Of a stretch of DNA of 10,548 nt, positions 1 through 6,436 are shown piece by piece. Made by a program: the position numbers and the translations under genes. The notes below the pieces were generated by a model. The model was given only the letters and a program-made list of their open reading frames with translations, did not search any database and was not told the origin of the DNA. The number at the start of each line of letters is the position of its first letter. Position 1 is the stretch's first letter. The DNA is taken from NCBI GenBank assembly GCA_021159235.1, contig JAGGSF010000051.1, positions 1 through 10,548 of the forward strand. The letters are read 5' to 3'. This DNA is from Deltaproteobacteria bacterium. GTDB taxonomy: Bacteria > Campylobacterota_A > Desulfurellia > JAGGSF01.

Positions 1-1094
1 TCTACCTCACAGGCAAGCTCACTCCATCCCTTCAACCTGTTGGCAGGATTCTGTTTGGGATTTTTTAAAAATATATATAAAAGATTATTTCCATAGGCAA
101 AGAAATCAAACAGGAAAGCAACAACCATACATAAAATAAGCAATTTCTTTTTGTTTTTTAAATAAAAAGCTGTAGCAATAGTGCCTGCTACATATGCGCA
201 TCCTGGCCAGTTGGCATAAACAGAGGTATGAATGGAAACTATCAAAAATATTAAAAAGATGGGAAATGAGAAGAAAAACAGATAATACAATTTTTTCTTT
301 AAACAAAAGAACATGGAGATAATATATACAATAAAGAATACAGGGCTTAATGCTCCTGCCTGTCCGCCGATATAATCACCTAAGGAAGAAAACGACAACC
401 ACCTGCCTTCTCCTATCTTTGTTAAATGGAAAAGATGAAAAAAGTTTGCAAAGCTGTGTTCAAATGACCATATAAACACGGGCATGGAAACAATAATTAT
501 TGCCAAAAGCATAAATATAAACCGATTGGAGATAATTATTCTGCCCTTTTTTGTGAACAGAAGGTATATAATAAGAGAGAACACAAATAGATACATGGAG
601 TATTTTGCAAGAAAGCCCAATCCTATGAGAACACCTAAAAAGATCCAGGAAACAGTGTTTTTATTTTCCATTTTGTAGGCATAGATGAAAGAAAATGTCC
701 ACAACAAGAGCAATGGTGCATCTACATGACTGATTATTGCACCGGCATTTGAAATGGGTAGAAATTCACCTATAAGAACAGTTAGAAACGCTGTTTTTGT
801 ATCAAAGACCTTTTTCGTAAAGTATAAGACTGCCAGGTAAGATATGGTAGAAGTGATGAGAGCCAGACTTCTTACCCCCAACACATTATCTCCAAATACA
901 GCAGTTGTCATCCTGAGAAGATAAGCTATAAGCGGTCCTTTCGTGTAATAACTGATGCCTAAATGTCTGGACCAGTTCCAGTATTGTGCTTCATCGGGGG
1001 AAAGGTCTATTGAGCATGAGAGAATATACAACAAGCGAAACGATGAAAAGAGTAAAATTAAAAACCAGCTTAAATAGAGGTATCTTCTTTCCAT
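1..1094 (-). CDS. GT39 / PMT-family membrane glycosyltransferase (C-terminus beyond window)
   Basis: A frame open from ATG at 1094 to the left edge gives 364 codons with no stop. The product is very hydrophobic with many predicted membrane spans. After the first span comes the GT39 signature SPDEAQYWNW (residues 32-41), whose Asp34-Glu35 pair corresponds to the catalytic acidic motif of the first extracytoplasmic loop, then YYTKGPLIAYLLR (49-61), HVDAPLLLLW (from 123), a SLGDYIGGQ loop, ANWPGCAY, and a NPANRLKGWSEL segment typical of the family. Family members transfer a sugar from a polyprenyl-phosphate carrier to lipid or protein on the outer face of the cytoplasmic membrane. The start lies inside the PAP2 gene (25-base overlap) and lacks a clear Shine-Dalgarno site, so translation is probably coupled. 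Sugar and acceptor cannot be told from sequence; an ArnT-like or a protein-mannosyltransferase-like role are both possible. Confidence 0.88.
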   Translation of the reverse strand, partial: MERRYLYLSWFLILLFSSFRLLYILSCSIDLSPDEAQYWNWSRHLGISYYTKGPLIAYLLRMTTAVFGDNVLGVRSLALITSTISYLAVLYFTKKVFDTKTAFLTVLIGEFLPISNAGAIISHVDAPLLLLWTFSFIYAYKMENKNTVSWIFLGVLIGLGFLAKYSMYLFVFSLIIYLLFTKKGRIIISNRFIFMLLAIIIVSMPVFIWSFEHSFANFFHLFHLTKIGEGRWLSFSSLGDYIGGQAGALSPVFFIVYIISMFFCLKKKLYYLFFFSFPIFLIFLIVSIHTSVYANWPGCAYVAGTIATAFYLKNKKKLLILCMVVAFLFDFFAYGNNLLYIFLKNPKQNPANRLKGWSELACEV

Positions 1095-1597
1095 ATTTTC
1101 TTAAATAAAAAGGAAACAGTTAAACCAACTACAATACCAAAAATTGCACCAGCTAAAACATCTAAAGGAAAATGAACCCCTTCATACACTCTCCCTATAC
1201 TGACCAAAAATGCTAAGGGATAAAAAAAATAAGCAGACCCTTTCCAGAATGAATATAAAACAGTAGCGAATGCAAATATGTTCATTGCATGATTGCTGGG
1301 AAATGAAAAAGAATTTATATAAAGCAAGGGATGAAGGTCCGGAATGTTCAACATACAGGGTCTGGCTCTGCCGAAAAATGGTTTCAGGATATAGGAACAG
1401 AGCGTATTGGACACAATGGCAGCAACAATTATGGTTAAAATAATCCAGAAAGCATATCTTCTAAATCTTAAAAACAGTGCAATTATGAGCGGAACAATAA
1501 TGAAGGTAAGGTTGTATTTATCTGTGATAAACAAAAAGAACTTATCCAATACAGGATTTCGCAGATGGTTTATGAACAGTAAGAGAGTTGTATCCAC
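1070..1597 (-). CDS. PAP2-superfamily membrane phosphatase (undecaprenyl-diphosphatase or lipid phosphatase-like)
   Basis: A 175-residue integral membrane protein with all three PAP2 motifs: K72-x6-R79-P80 (KPFFGRARP), PSNH at 100-103 (the family usually has PSGH), and R136-x5-H142-x3-D146 (GRVYEGVHFPLD). The N-terminus (MDTTLLLFINHLRNPVLDKFF) is typical of small bacterial PAP2 enzymes, which supports the GTG start at 1597; an in-frame stop lies three codons upstream. Such enzymes dephosphorylate lipid pyrophosphates or phosphates at the membrane, commonly recycling undecaprenyl pyrophosphate. The downstream overlapping GT39 gene uses a polyprenyl-phosphate carrier, so a role in carrier recycling or envelope lipid modification is a reasonable inference. 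No ribosome-binding site precedes the start, and the promoter lies directly against it, which suggests a leaderless mRNA. Confidence 0.9.
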   Translation of the reverse strand: MDTTLLLFINHLRNPVLDKFFLFITDKYNLTFIIVPLIIALFLRFRRYAFWIILTIIVAAIVSNTLCSYILKPFFGRARPCMLNIPDLHPLLYINSFSFPSNHAMNIFAFATVLYSFWKGSAYFFYPLAFLVSIGRVYEGVHFPLDVLAGAIFGIVVGLTVSFLFKKIWKEDTSI

Positions 1598-1603
1598 AAT
1601 CGG

Positions 1604-1632
1604 AGTTTATTATATGCAACCCTTTGTGTCAA
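1604..1632 (-). promoter_or_regulatory. Promoter for the PAP2-GT39 pair
   Basis: On the minus strand TTGACA (1632-1627) is followed after 17 bases by TAAACT (1609-1604). The -10 hexamer occupies positions -12 to -7 relative to the GTG start, so transcription should begin at or beside the start codon. An overlapping TATAAT (1614-1609) is an alternative -10 but has no -35 at proper distance; it too would leave a leader of only about five bases. Confidence 0.6.
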
Positions 1633-1639
1633 CAGGTTC

Positions 1640-1668
1640 TTGACTTTTCACATGAACTTTACTATTTT
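1640..1668 (+). promoter_or_regulatory. Promoter for tRNA-fMet
   Basis: TTGACT (1640-1645), a 17-base spacer, then TATTTT (1663-1668). The expected start near 1675 would give a leader of about seven bases before the mature tRNA. Its -35 box lies back to back with that of the divergent PAP2 promoter, seven bases apart. Confidence 0.6.
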
Positions 1669-1681
1669 ATAGTGTGTTTGT

Positions 1682-1758
<77 letters not shown>

Positions 1759-1763
1759 ATTCC

Positions 1764-1795
1764 TTGACAAACACATTCAATTTACATAATATAAT
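1764..1795 (+). promoter_or_regulatory. Promoter for the ffh operon
   Basis: TTGACA at 1764-1769 followed after 17 bases by TAATAT (1787-1792), overlapping a perfect TATAAT at 1790-1795 (20-base spacing). Depending on which -10 is used, transcription starts near 1799-1802, leaving a 12-15 base leader that contains AGGAG (1806-1810) before the ATG at 1814. Confidence 0.7.
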
Positions 1796-1815
1796 CTCCT
1801 GCTGTAGGAGATTAT
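1791..1815 (+). repeat. Perfect inverted repeat masking the ffh ribosome-binding site
   Basis: Arms ATAATCTCCT (1791-1800) and AGGAGATTAT (1806-1815) are perfect complements around the five-base loop GCTGT. The 3' arm contains the AGGAG ribosome-binding site and the first two bases of the ATG. The 5' arm overlaps the -10 region and lies mostly upstream of the predicted transcription start. There is no T-run after it, so it is not a terminator. Confidence 0.85.
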
Positions 1816-3146
1816 GTTTAGCAGTTTAAGTGATAAGATAAACAGTACTATAAGAAAGGTTAAAGGGAGAGGTAGACTTACCGCACAGGAATTAGATGAA
1901 GTATTGCGGGAAATAAAACTCTCCCTGTTAGAAGCGGATGTTCACTACAAAGTAACAAAGTCCTTCATAAATAAAATCAGAGAAAAAACAATAGGAAAAG
2001 AAATAGAAAAGAGCCTCAGTCCGGGAGAAGTCATCAGCAGCATCGTGTATGAAGAGATGGTTCATATCTTAGGGGAAAAGAACGAAGCATTGAATCTCTC
2101 GGGGAATCCTCCCTTCACCATTATGATGGTTGGACTTCAAGGCTCAGGCAAAACAACCACAACTGCAAAATTGGCTCACCTTCTTCGCACCAAGGGAAGA
2201 AATCCCATTGTTGCATCCTGTGATCCTTACAGACCAGCAGCAAAGGAACAACTATCCATTATAGCAAAAAAGGCAAATGTAGCAGTATTTGAAGACGACA
2301 GCTCATCGGCAGTGGACACAGCAAAAGCTTGTCTAAAATTTGCCAAGCAAGAAGGGAAAGATGTAATAATACTGGATACTGCAGGAAGGTTGCATATAGA
2401 AGAAGATTTAATGCAAGAACTGGAAGAGATAAAAAAGATTACATCCCCCAAGGAAATCTTGTTCGTTGCCGATGCGATGATGGGTCAGGAAGCAGTAAAC
2501 ATCGCTTCAGAATTTAATAGCAGATTAAATCTTTCCGGTGCTATATTTACAAAGATAGATGGTGATGCCAGGGGGAGGAGCGGTGCTCTCCATCAAAAGT
2601 GTGACAGGACTTCCCATTAAATTTATAGGAACAGGAGAAAGAGTAGAAGATATTGAATTGTTTCATCCGGACAGGATTGCTTCTCGTATACTGGGCATGG
2701 GTGATATGCTCACCTTGGTAGAAAAGGTTAAACAAGCAGAAACAAAAGATACGCACATCATCAAAAAATTAAAAACCCGACAATTCACACTTGATGATTT
2801 TTTAGAGCAGATAAGAAAAGTGAAAAAAATGGGATCATTGGCCAGTATGATAAAGCTCATTCCAGGATTAAACAGGATCAGATTAGAAAACATAGAAGAA
2901 ATGGATAAAGAGACAAAACATATAGAAGCTATTATACTATCCATGACAAAGGAAGAAAGAAAAAACTTTCGCATCATAAATGCCTCAAGAAAAAGACGCA
3001 TAGCAAAAGGCAGCGGAACAAAGGTGCCTGATGTAAACAGGCTACTTAAGCAATTCAATGAACTATCACATATGATGAAAGGATTGAATAAAAGAAAAGC
3101 AATGCAGATGATGCAAAACTTAGGTTCCTATCCAAAAATGTTTTGA
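1814..3146 (+). CDS. ffh: Signal recognition particle GTPase Ffh (SRP54), interrupted by an apparent +1-base frameshift
   Basis: The GTPase subunit of the signal recognition particle binds 4.5S RNA and signal peptides and docks nascent membrane proteins at FtsY. Frame 1 runs from ATG 1814 to a stop at 2618-2620 and holds the N domain, P-loop GLQGSGKTT (residues 107-115), DTAGR (188-192) and TKID (246-249). At the conserved DGDARGG the frame is lost in a five-G run (2571-2575); removing one G joins it to the second frame, which continues GGAVLSIKSVTGLPIKFIGTGE and the methionine-rich M domain with its RNA-binding motif SRKRRIAKGSGT. The restored protein is 443 residues, normal for Ffh. The break falls inside the G domain, so neither half should work alone. 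A sequencing or assembly indel is the likeliest cause in this essential gene. AGGAG precedes the ATG by only three bases. Confidence 0.93.
2571..2575 (+). other. Frameshift site in ffh (G5 run)
   Basis: GCC-AGG-GGG-AGG-AGC is read in the upstream frame; GCC-AGG-GGA-GGA-GCG is needed to encode the invariant A-R-G-G-A. The run therefore carries one G more than the frame needs. Confidence 0.85.
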
Positions 3147-3161
3147 TAAAAGGAGTAGGGT

Positions 3162-3410
3162 GTGAGTGTTGTGATCAGGTTGAAAAGAGGGGGCAAAAAG
3201 AAAAGACCCGCTTATAGGATTGTGGTGGCAGATAAAAAAGCTCCGAGGGATGGAAAAACGATAGACACTATTGGTATATATAACCCATTCTTGGATGATG
3301 CCGAAAAAGTAAAATTAAATAAAGAAAAACTGGATGCATGGATTAAAAAAGGTGCACAGATAAGTGAAGTAACAAAAAGCATACTGAAACCTATTTTAAA
3401 ATCATTGTAA
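3162..3410 (+). CDS. rpsP: 30S ribosomal protein S16
   Basis: An 82-residue product with the S16 N-terminal signature [19 protein letters not shown] followed by [12 protein letters not shown] and IGIYNPF, which fixes the GTG start at 3162 (a second GTG at 3171 would remove conserved residues). AGGAG at 3151-3155 lies six bases upstream of the start. S16 binds 16S rRNA early in 30S assembly. The gene follows ffh by 15 bases and precedes khpA by 14, as in many bacterial ffh-rpsP operons. Length and sequence are ordinary. Confidence 0.97.
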   Translation: MSVVIRLKRGGKKKRPAYRIVVADKKAPRDGKTIDTIGIYNPFLDDAEKVKLNKEKLDAWIKKGAQISEVTKSILKPILKSL

Positions 3411-3424
3411 ATGGAGGTAGCCCG

Positions 3425-3655
3425 ATGAAAGATTTAATTGCTAACATCGCTAAGTTCCTCGTAGACAAGCCAGAGGAGGTGGAAGTATCTCAAATGGAAG
3501 GTGAGAAAACAACAGTGATTGAACTGAAAGTAAATCACAATGATTTAGGAAAGATTATAGGAAAACAGGGAAGAACAGCACAGGCAATGAGAACTATACT
3601 CACTGCCGCATCAACAAAGATAGGCAAAAAAGCCCTGTTAGAAATACTGGAATGA
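3425..3655 (+). CDS. khpA: KH-domain RNA-binding protein KhpA (YlqC family)
   Basis: A 76-residue single KH domain. The GxxG loop is visible as [15 protein letters not shown] (roughly residues 42-56), and the N-terminal [21 protein letters not shown] is characteristic of the YlqC/KhpA group. Characterised members bind RNA, often with KhpB, and influence cell division or sRNA action in Gram-positive bacteria. GGAGGT (3413-3418) precedes the ATG. Position between rpsP and trmD is the standard one, but the rimM gene that usually follows is absent: trmD begins 21 bases later. Confidence 0.93.
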   Translation: MKDLIANIAKFLVDKPEEVEVSQMEGEKTTVIELKVNHNDLGKIIGKQGRTAQAMRTILTAASTKIGKKALLEILE

Positions 3656-3676
3656 TAATAAAAAAGGGGAGTATAG

Positions 3677-4339
3677 GTGAAATTTTTCATACTATCCATA
3701 TTCCCCGATATGTTTCAGTCTCCGTTTTCAGAAGGAGTTATAAAAAGAGCCCGGGAGAAAGAACTGGTGGAAATAGAATTGATAGATATAAGGGATTTTA
3801 CGCTAACGAAACACAGACAGGTTGATGATTACCCCTACGGTGGCGGATGTGGCATGATACTGAAACCCGAACCTATCTACCTGGCAATGGATTTTGTGAA
3901 AGAAAAGGTAAAAGATATATGGACCATAATACTCACACCCAAGGGAGAGATATTCCATCAGGAGATAGCAAAAAATCTGGCTAAAAAAGAAAATATTGCC
4001 CTGATCTGCGGTAGATATGAGGGATTTGATGAAAGAATAAGATATCTGGCCGATATGGAGTTATCCATAGGAAGGTATATCTTAAGCGGAGGAGAAATAG
4101 CGGCAATGGTGATAGTAGATGCAGTCACAAGACTTGTTCCAGATGTCATAGAAAATCCAAAATCTTTAGAAGAAGAAACCTTCTGTAATGGAGACTGGAT
4201 AGAATATCCACAATATACCAGACCTTATGAATTTAGAGGAATGAAAGTGCCAGACATATTACTTTCCGGGAATCATAAGAAAATAAGGGAATGGAGAATG
4301 AAAATGGCCAAGAGGAGAAAAGATGAAAAATACATATGA
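3677..4339 (+). CDS. trmD: tRNA (guanine37-N1)-methyltransferase TrmD
   Basis: TrmD methylates N1 of G37 in tRNAs that read CNN codons, using S-adenosylmethionine bound in a trefoil knot, and so prevents frameshifting. Visible motifs are [29 protein letters not shown] (residues 50-68), [13 protein letters not shown] (109-121), YILSGGE (134-140), RLVPDVI (152-158), YPQYTRP and [18 protein letters not shown] 3677 is the start, with AGGGGAG upstream. Two positions differ from the usual family sequence: SIGDY is SIGRY (Arg133), and the Asp of the D-S-F motif, the proposed general base, is Glu167 (EETF). The protein is 220 residues, about 20-25 short of normal, because the RRT...RPDLL tail is missing. 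The stop overlaps rplS by 17 bases. Confidence 0.95.
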   Translation: MKFFILSIFPDMFQSPFSEGVIKRAREKELVEIELIDIRDFTLTKHRQVDDYPYGGGCGMILKPEPIYLAMDFVKEKVKDIWTIILTPKGEIFHQEIAKNLAKKENIALICGRYEGFDERIRYLADMELSIGRYILSGGEIAAMVIVDAVTRLVPDVIENPKSLEEETFCNGDWIEYPQYTRPYEFRGMKVPDILLSGNHKKIREWRMKMAKRRKDEKYI

Positions 4340-4673
4340 ATTTGAAAAGTCATACATTGAAAAGCAGGGGAAAAAATTGCCCGAGATAAGGCCTGGGGAT
4401 ACGGTGAAAGTGCATACAAGGATAAAAGAGGGAGAGAAAGAAAGAATACAGATATTCACCGGTGTTGTGATCAGAAACAGAGGCTCGGGCCTGAATAAAA
4501 CCCTTACCGTAAGAAAGATGTCTTACGGTATAGGAGTAGAAAGAATATTCCCTTTATACAGTCCATCTGTAGAAAAGATAGAAATAACAAGAAGAGGCAG
4601 GGGAAGAAGGGCTCGCCTTTACTATTTGAGAGAAAGGAGAGGAAAGTCTGCACGCATTAAAGAAAAGAGATAA
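4323..4673 (+). CDS. rplS: 50S ribosomal protein L19
   Basis: A 116-residue protein with hallmark L19 segments: [55 protein letters not shown] and the basic end [21 protein letters not shown]19 sits at the interface of the ribosomal subunits. The ATG at 4323 lies inside the end of trmD, preceded by GAGGAG (4312-4317). Its own last 26 bases overlap the proposed CTG start of yraN, so trmD, rplS and yraN form a chain of overlapping, probably coupled genes. Confidence 0.97.
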   Translation: MKNTYEFEKSYIEKQGKKLPEIRPGDTVKVHTRIKEGEKERIQIFTGVVIRNRGSGLNKTLTVRKMSYGIGVERIFPLYSPSVEKIEITRRGRGRRARLYYLRERRGKSARIKEKR

Positions 4674-5013
4674 CAGAAACTGGGGAAAGGAAGTAGAGAA
4701 AAAAGCTGTCTCCTTTCTGAAGAAGAACGGGCTAAAGATTGTTACATGTAATTTTTACACCCGTTGCGGAGAGATAGATATCATCGCTAAGGATGGAGAA
4801 GAATGGGTATTTGTTGAAGTAAAGGGAAGGAAAAATAAGAAATTTGGTTTACCTCAGGAAGCGGTAAGCCGGAAAAAACAAAAGAAGATAAAAGATGTTG
4901 TTCTGCTCTTTTTGCAGAAGATGCACTTAAACATAGAAAACACGCCTGTAAGATTTGATGTTATCTCCTTTTTAGAAAATGAAGGAATTGAATGGATAAA
5001 AAATGCCTATTAG
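4648..5013 (+). CDS. yraN: YraN/UPF0102-family putative nuclease, probable CTG start
   Basis: The frame encodes 121 residues from CTG at 4648 to TAG at 5011-5013. Family landmarks are the N-terminal helix [46 protein letters not shown] (a PD-(D/E)xK-like E-x-D...E-V-K core), the K-rich [10 protein letters not shown] helix, PVRFDVISF and the characteristic end EWIKNAY. No ATG, GTG or TTG exists between the upstream in-frame TGA (4627-4629) and the conserved core; the first ATG (4920) lies after the core. CTG 4648 is preceded by AAGGAG (4634-4639) at an ideal eight-base spacing and gives an N-terminus of family-typical length, so it is the preferred start. Function is unproven in the family; a nuclease-like fold is inferred. 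Its place after rplS matches the usual gene order, though rnhB is missing. Confidence 0.87.
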   Translation: MHALKKRDNRNWGKEVEKKAVSFLKKNGLKIVTCNFYTRCGEIDIIAKDGEEWVFVEVKGRKNKKFGLPQEAVSRKKQKKIKDVVLLFLQKMHLNIENTPVRFDVISFLENEGIEWIKNAY

Positions 5014-5330
5014 GTAAAGATTTTAAACGGCACATCTTTTCTCTTCTTAATATCTCCCCTTCTGATGGCCTCTTCTAAATCCTTCTTCAACTGTTCTACT
5101 ACTTCCTTTCTAAAATCCTTAATGTATCCTCTTTCCTTGGCCACTTCAACTAATCTTTCGCCCGTTTTCTTCCCACACCACTCTATTGTTTCTCTGGGGA
5201 AGTAAGTTGCACCACAACCCGGACACCTATAAACTTCAACATCTTTTACCTTCAAACACTCCCCTTTGACCGGTCTTTTGAAAGGTGTTACCACCTTTCT
5301 CATTTCTCTACCACAAAACTTACACTTCAT
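5010..5330 (-). CDS. YgiT-type zinc-finger protein
   Basis: A 106-residue protein beginning MKCKFCGREM, with CxxC at residues 3-6 and again at 36-39 (YRCPGCGATYF) about 30 residues later. This matches the YgiT-type (MqsA N-terminal-like) zinc-binding domain, often found in antitoxins. The C-terminal 60 residues are a charged helical region (DFRKEVVEQLKKDLEEAIRRGD), not an evident Xre helix-turn-helix, and no MqsR- or RelE-like toxin is adjacent. ATG 5330 is chosen because AGGGG lies five bases upstream and the protein then begins at the zinc finger; ATG 5357 would sit inside a hairpin. It is the last gene after the CoA-transferase pair. Its TAA and the TAG of yraN overlap tail to tail. Regulator or metal-binding accessory are both possible. 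Confidence 0.75.
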   Translation of the reverse strand: MKCKFCGREMRKVVTPFKRPVKGECLKVKDVEVYRCPGCGATYFPRETIEWCGKKTGERLVEVAKERGYIKDFRKEVVEQLKKDLEEAIRRGDIKKRKDVPFKIFT

Positions 5331-5343
5331 CTTATCCCCTCGC

Positions 5344-5383
5344 ACCTGGGGTGGCATGTGCCACCCCAGGTCTTTGTTTTTTA
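5344..5383 (+). terminator. Strong GC-rich hairpin with T-rich tail; probable plus-strand terminator
   Basis: Arms ACCTGGGGTGGCA (5344-5356) and TGCCACCCCAGGT (5359-5371) are perfect 13-base complements around TG. On the plus strand the stem is followed by CTTTGTTTTTT, as expected for an intrinsic terminator stopping read-through from the ffh-yraN operon. On the minus strand it lies between the CoA-transferase beta stop and the zinc-finger gene but lacks a U-run, so there it may act as an mRNA-stabilising or partly attenuating stem. Confidence 0.7.
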
Positions 5384-6400
5384 CTAATCGGCTACCTTGA
5401 CATAAACAGATTTCCCTGTCTCCTTTTCCTTCTCAAGTTCTCTAACCGTCTTCCTTACTAAGTAGATTCTGGTAGGATCCACCAGCATCCTTAACACCTT
5501 CAACTCATCTATAGTAGGAGTAGGTGTAAAGGGCACCTCATCGGTGGGCTTCAATACCTTGCCGCTTTTATCTTTCAACTCCCATCCGACATTATCAATC
5601 ACATCCTTCAGACTGCATCCAGGATGAACAGACCTCAGCCTCATATCATAGATACCTTCCTCTGGATAGTTCTCCATTATGCACAAATCAGATGCCATAA
5701 CACCCTTTCCGCCTCGAGGCACACCATAGTCCCATCTGGTTTCACCTTCCGGACCCCTGGCTGCAGCCATAGTGGTGAGATAACAAACATGAGGAGGAAA
5801 TCTTCTCTTTTCCTGAACCATAATGGAGAGGAGAAAATCAGACTGCTGACCGATAGGATTAGAACCGCCGGAGCCTGTGAATCTTACATTTGGACCCAGT
5901 TTTAAAAACTTCTTTCTCTCCTCGTTTGGAGTCATTCCTTTTACATGTATAGACTGCCAGTAGCTTCTGGGTTTTTCCCAGATTGCAGTAGCATTGATAT
6001 TTCCATATTCATCATACTCTGCTCCACCCAGAGCACCACCGGTAACATATCCCCTCTGCTCATAGGTGCCAAATGAATTGGTCATTCCCAGTGCGGTAGA
6101 TGCCATATAACAACCACGAATGTCGGCAACAGAGATGGGCACATGTTCAAACTTGGGGTCTAACATCCCCGCTTCCATGATGATAACTGCCGTGGGATTT
6201 ACCGTGAGCTGAGCTTCCATCACCACCAAGACCGGCAATCCTGTCCCTATGAACATAGATGCTCCTTTGGGTATCTCCCTGGAACCGGCAATAGCCAGAA
6301 GCTCTATGGTTGAAAATGCATCCGGGGGAATATTGTAACTCTTACAATATGCTTCATAATCACTATCACTTATTGTGGATTTAAATACCTCATCAGCCAT
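5384..6400 (-). CDS. Glutaconate-type (family I) CoA-transferase, beta subunit
   Basis: The 338 residues align by eye with GctB of Acidaminococcus over most of their length: IGTGLPVLV (51-59), AVIIMEAGMLDP (71-82), VPISVADIRG, EYGNINATAI (131-140), RFTGSGGSN (173-181), QEKRRF (196-201), and a C-terminal DVIDNVGWEL...VDPTRIYLV. Glu76 in IIMEAG corresponds to the glutamate of GctB (IIVESG) that forms the glutamyl-CoA thioester intermediate, so transferase chemistry appears retained. It is about 70 residues longer than GctB because of an N-terminal extension and an insertion near residues 145-170. The ATG at 6400 has AGAGGTGA upstream and follows the alpha gene by 36 bases. Substrates cannot be assigned; a dicarboxylic or aromatic acyl-CoA, or an IpdAB-like ring-cleavage role, are alternatives. 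Confidence 0.88.
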   Translation of the reverse strand: MADEVFKSTISDSDYEAYCKSYNIPPDAFSTIELLAIAGSREIPKGASMFIGTGLPVLVVMEAQLTVNPTAVIIMEAGMLDPKFEHVPISVADIRGCYMASTALGMTNSFGTYEQRGYVTGGALGGAEYDEYGNINATAIWEKPRSYWQSIHVKGMTPNEERKKFLKLGPNVRFTGSGGSNPIGQQSDFLLSIMVQEKRRFPPHVCYLTTMAAARGPEGETRWDYGVPRGGKGVMASDLCIMENYPEEGIYDMRLRSVHPGCSLKDVIDNVGWELKDKSGKVLKPTDEVPFTPTPTIDELKVLRMLVDPTRIYLVRKTVRELEKEKETGKSVYVKVAD

Positions 6401-6436
6401 AATTCACCTCTCTTTATTTATATTTTTTAAATTACA

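Noticed and set aside
106-306. 66-aa minus-strand frame
   Set aside because: It is an out-of-frame shadow of the continuous GT39 glycosyltransferase reading frame that runs from 1094 to the window edge.
2559-3146. Separate 195-aa gene beginning at ATG 2559
   Set aside because: It is the second half of Ffh; the ATG lies within the conserved G-domain motif, so a separate gene or natural domain split is unlikely.
5331-5357. Upstream ATG (5357) for the zinc-finger gene
   Set aside because: It lies in the loop of a 13-bp hairpin without an accessible ribosome-binding site; ATG 5330 has AGGGG at good spacing and starts directly at the zinc finger.
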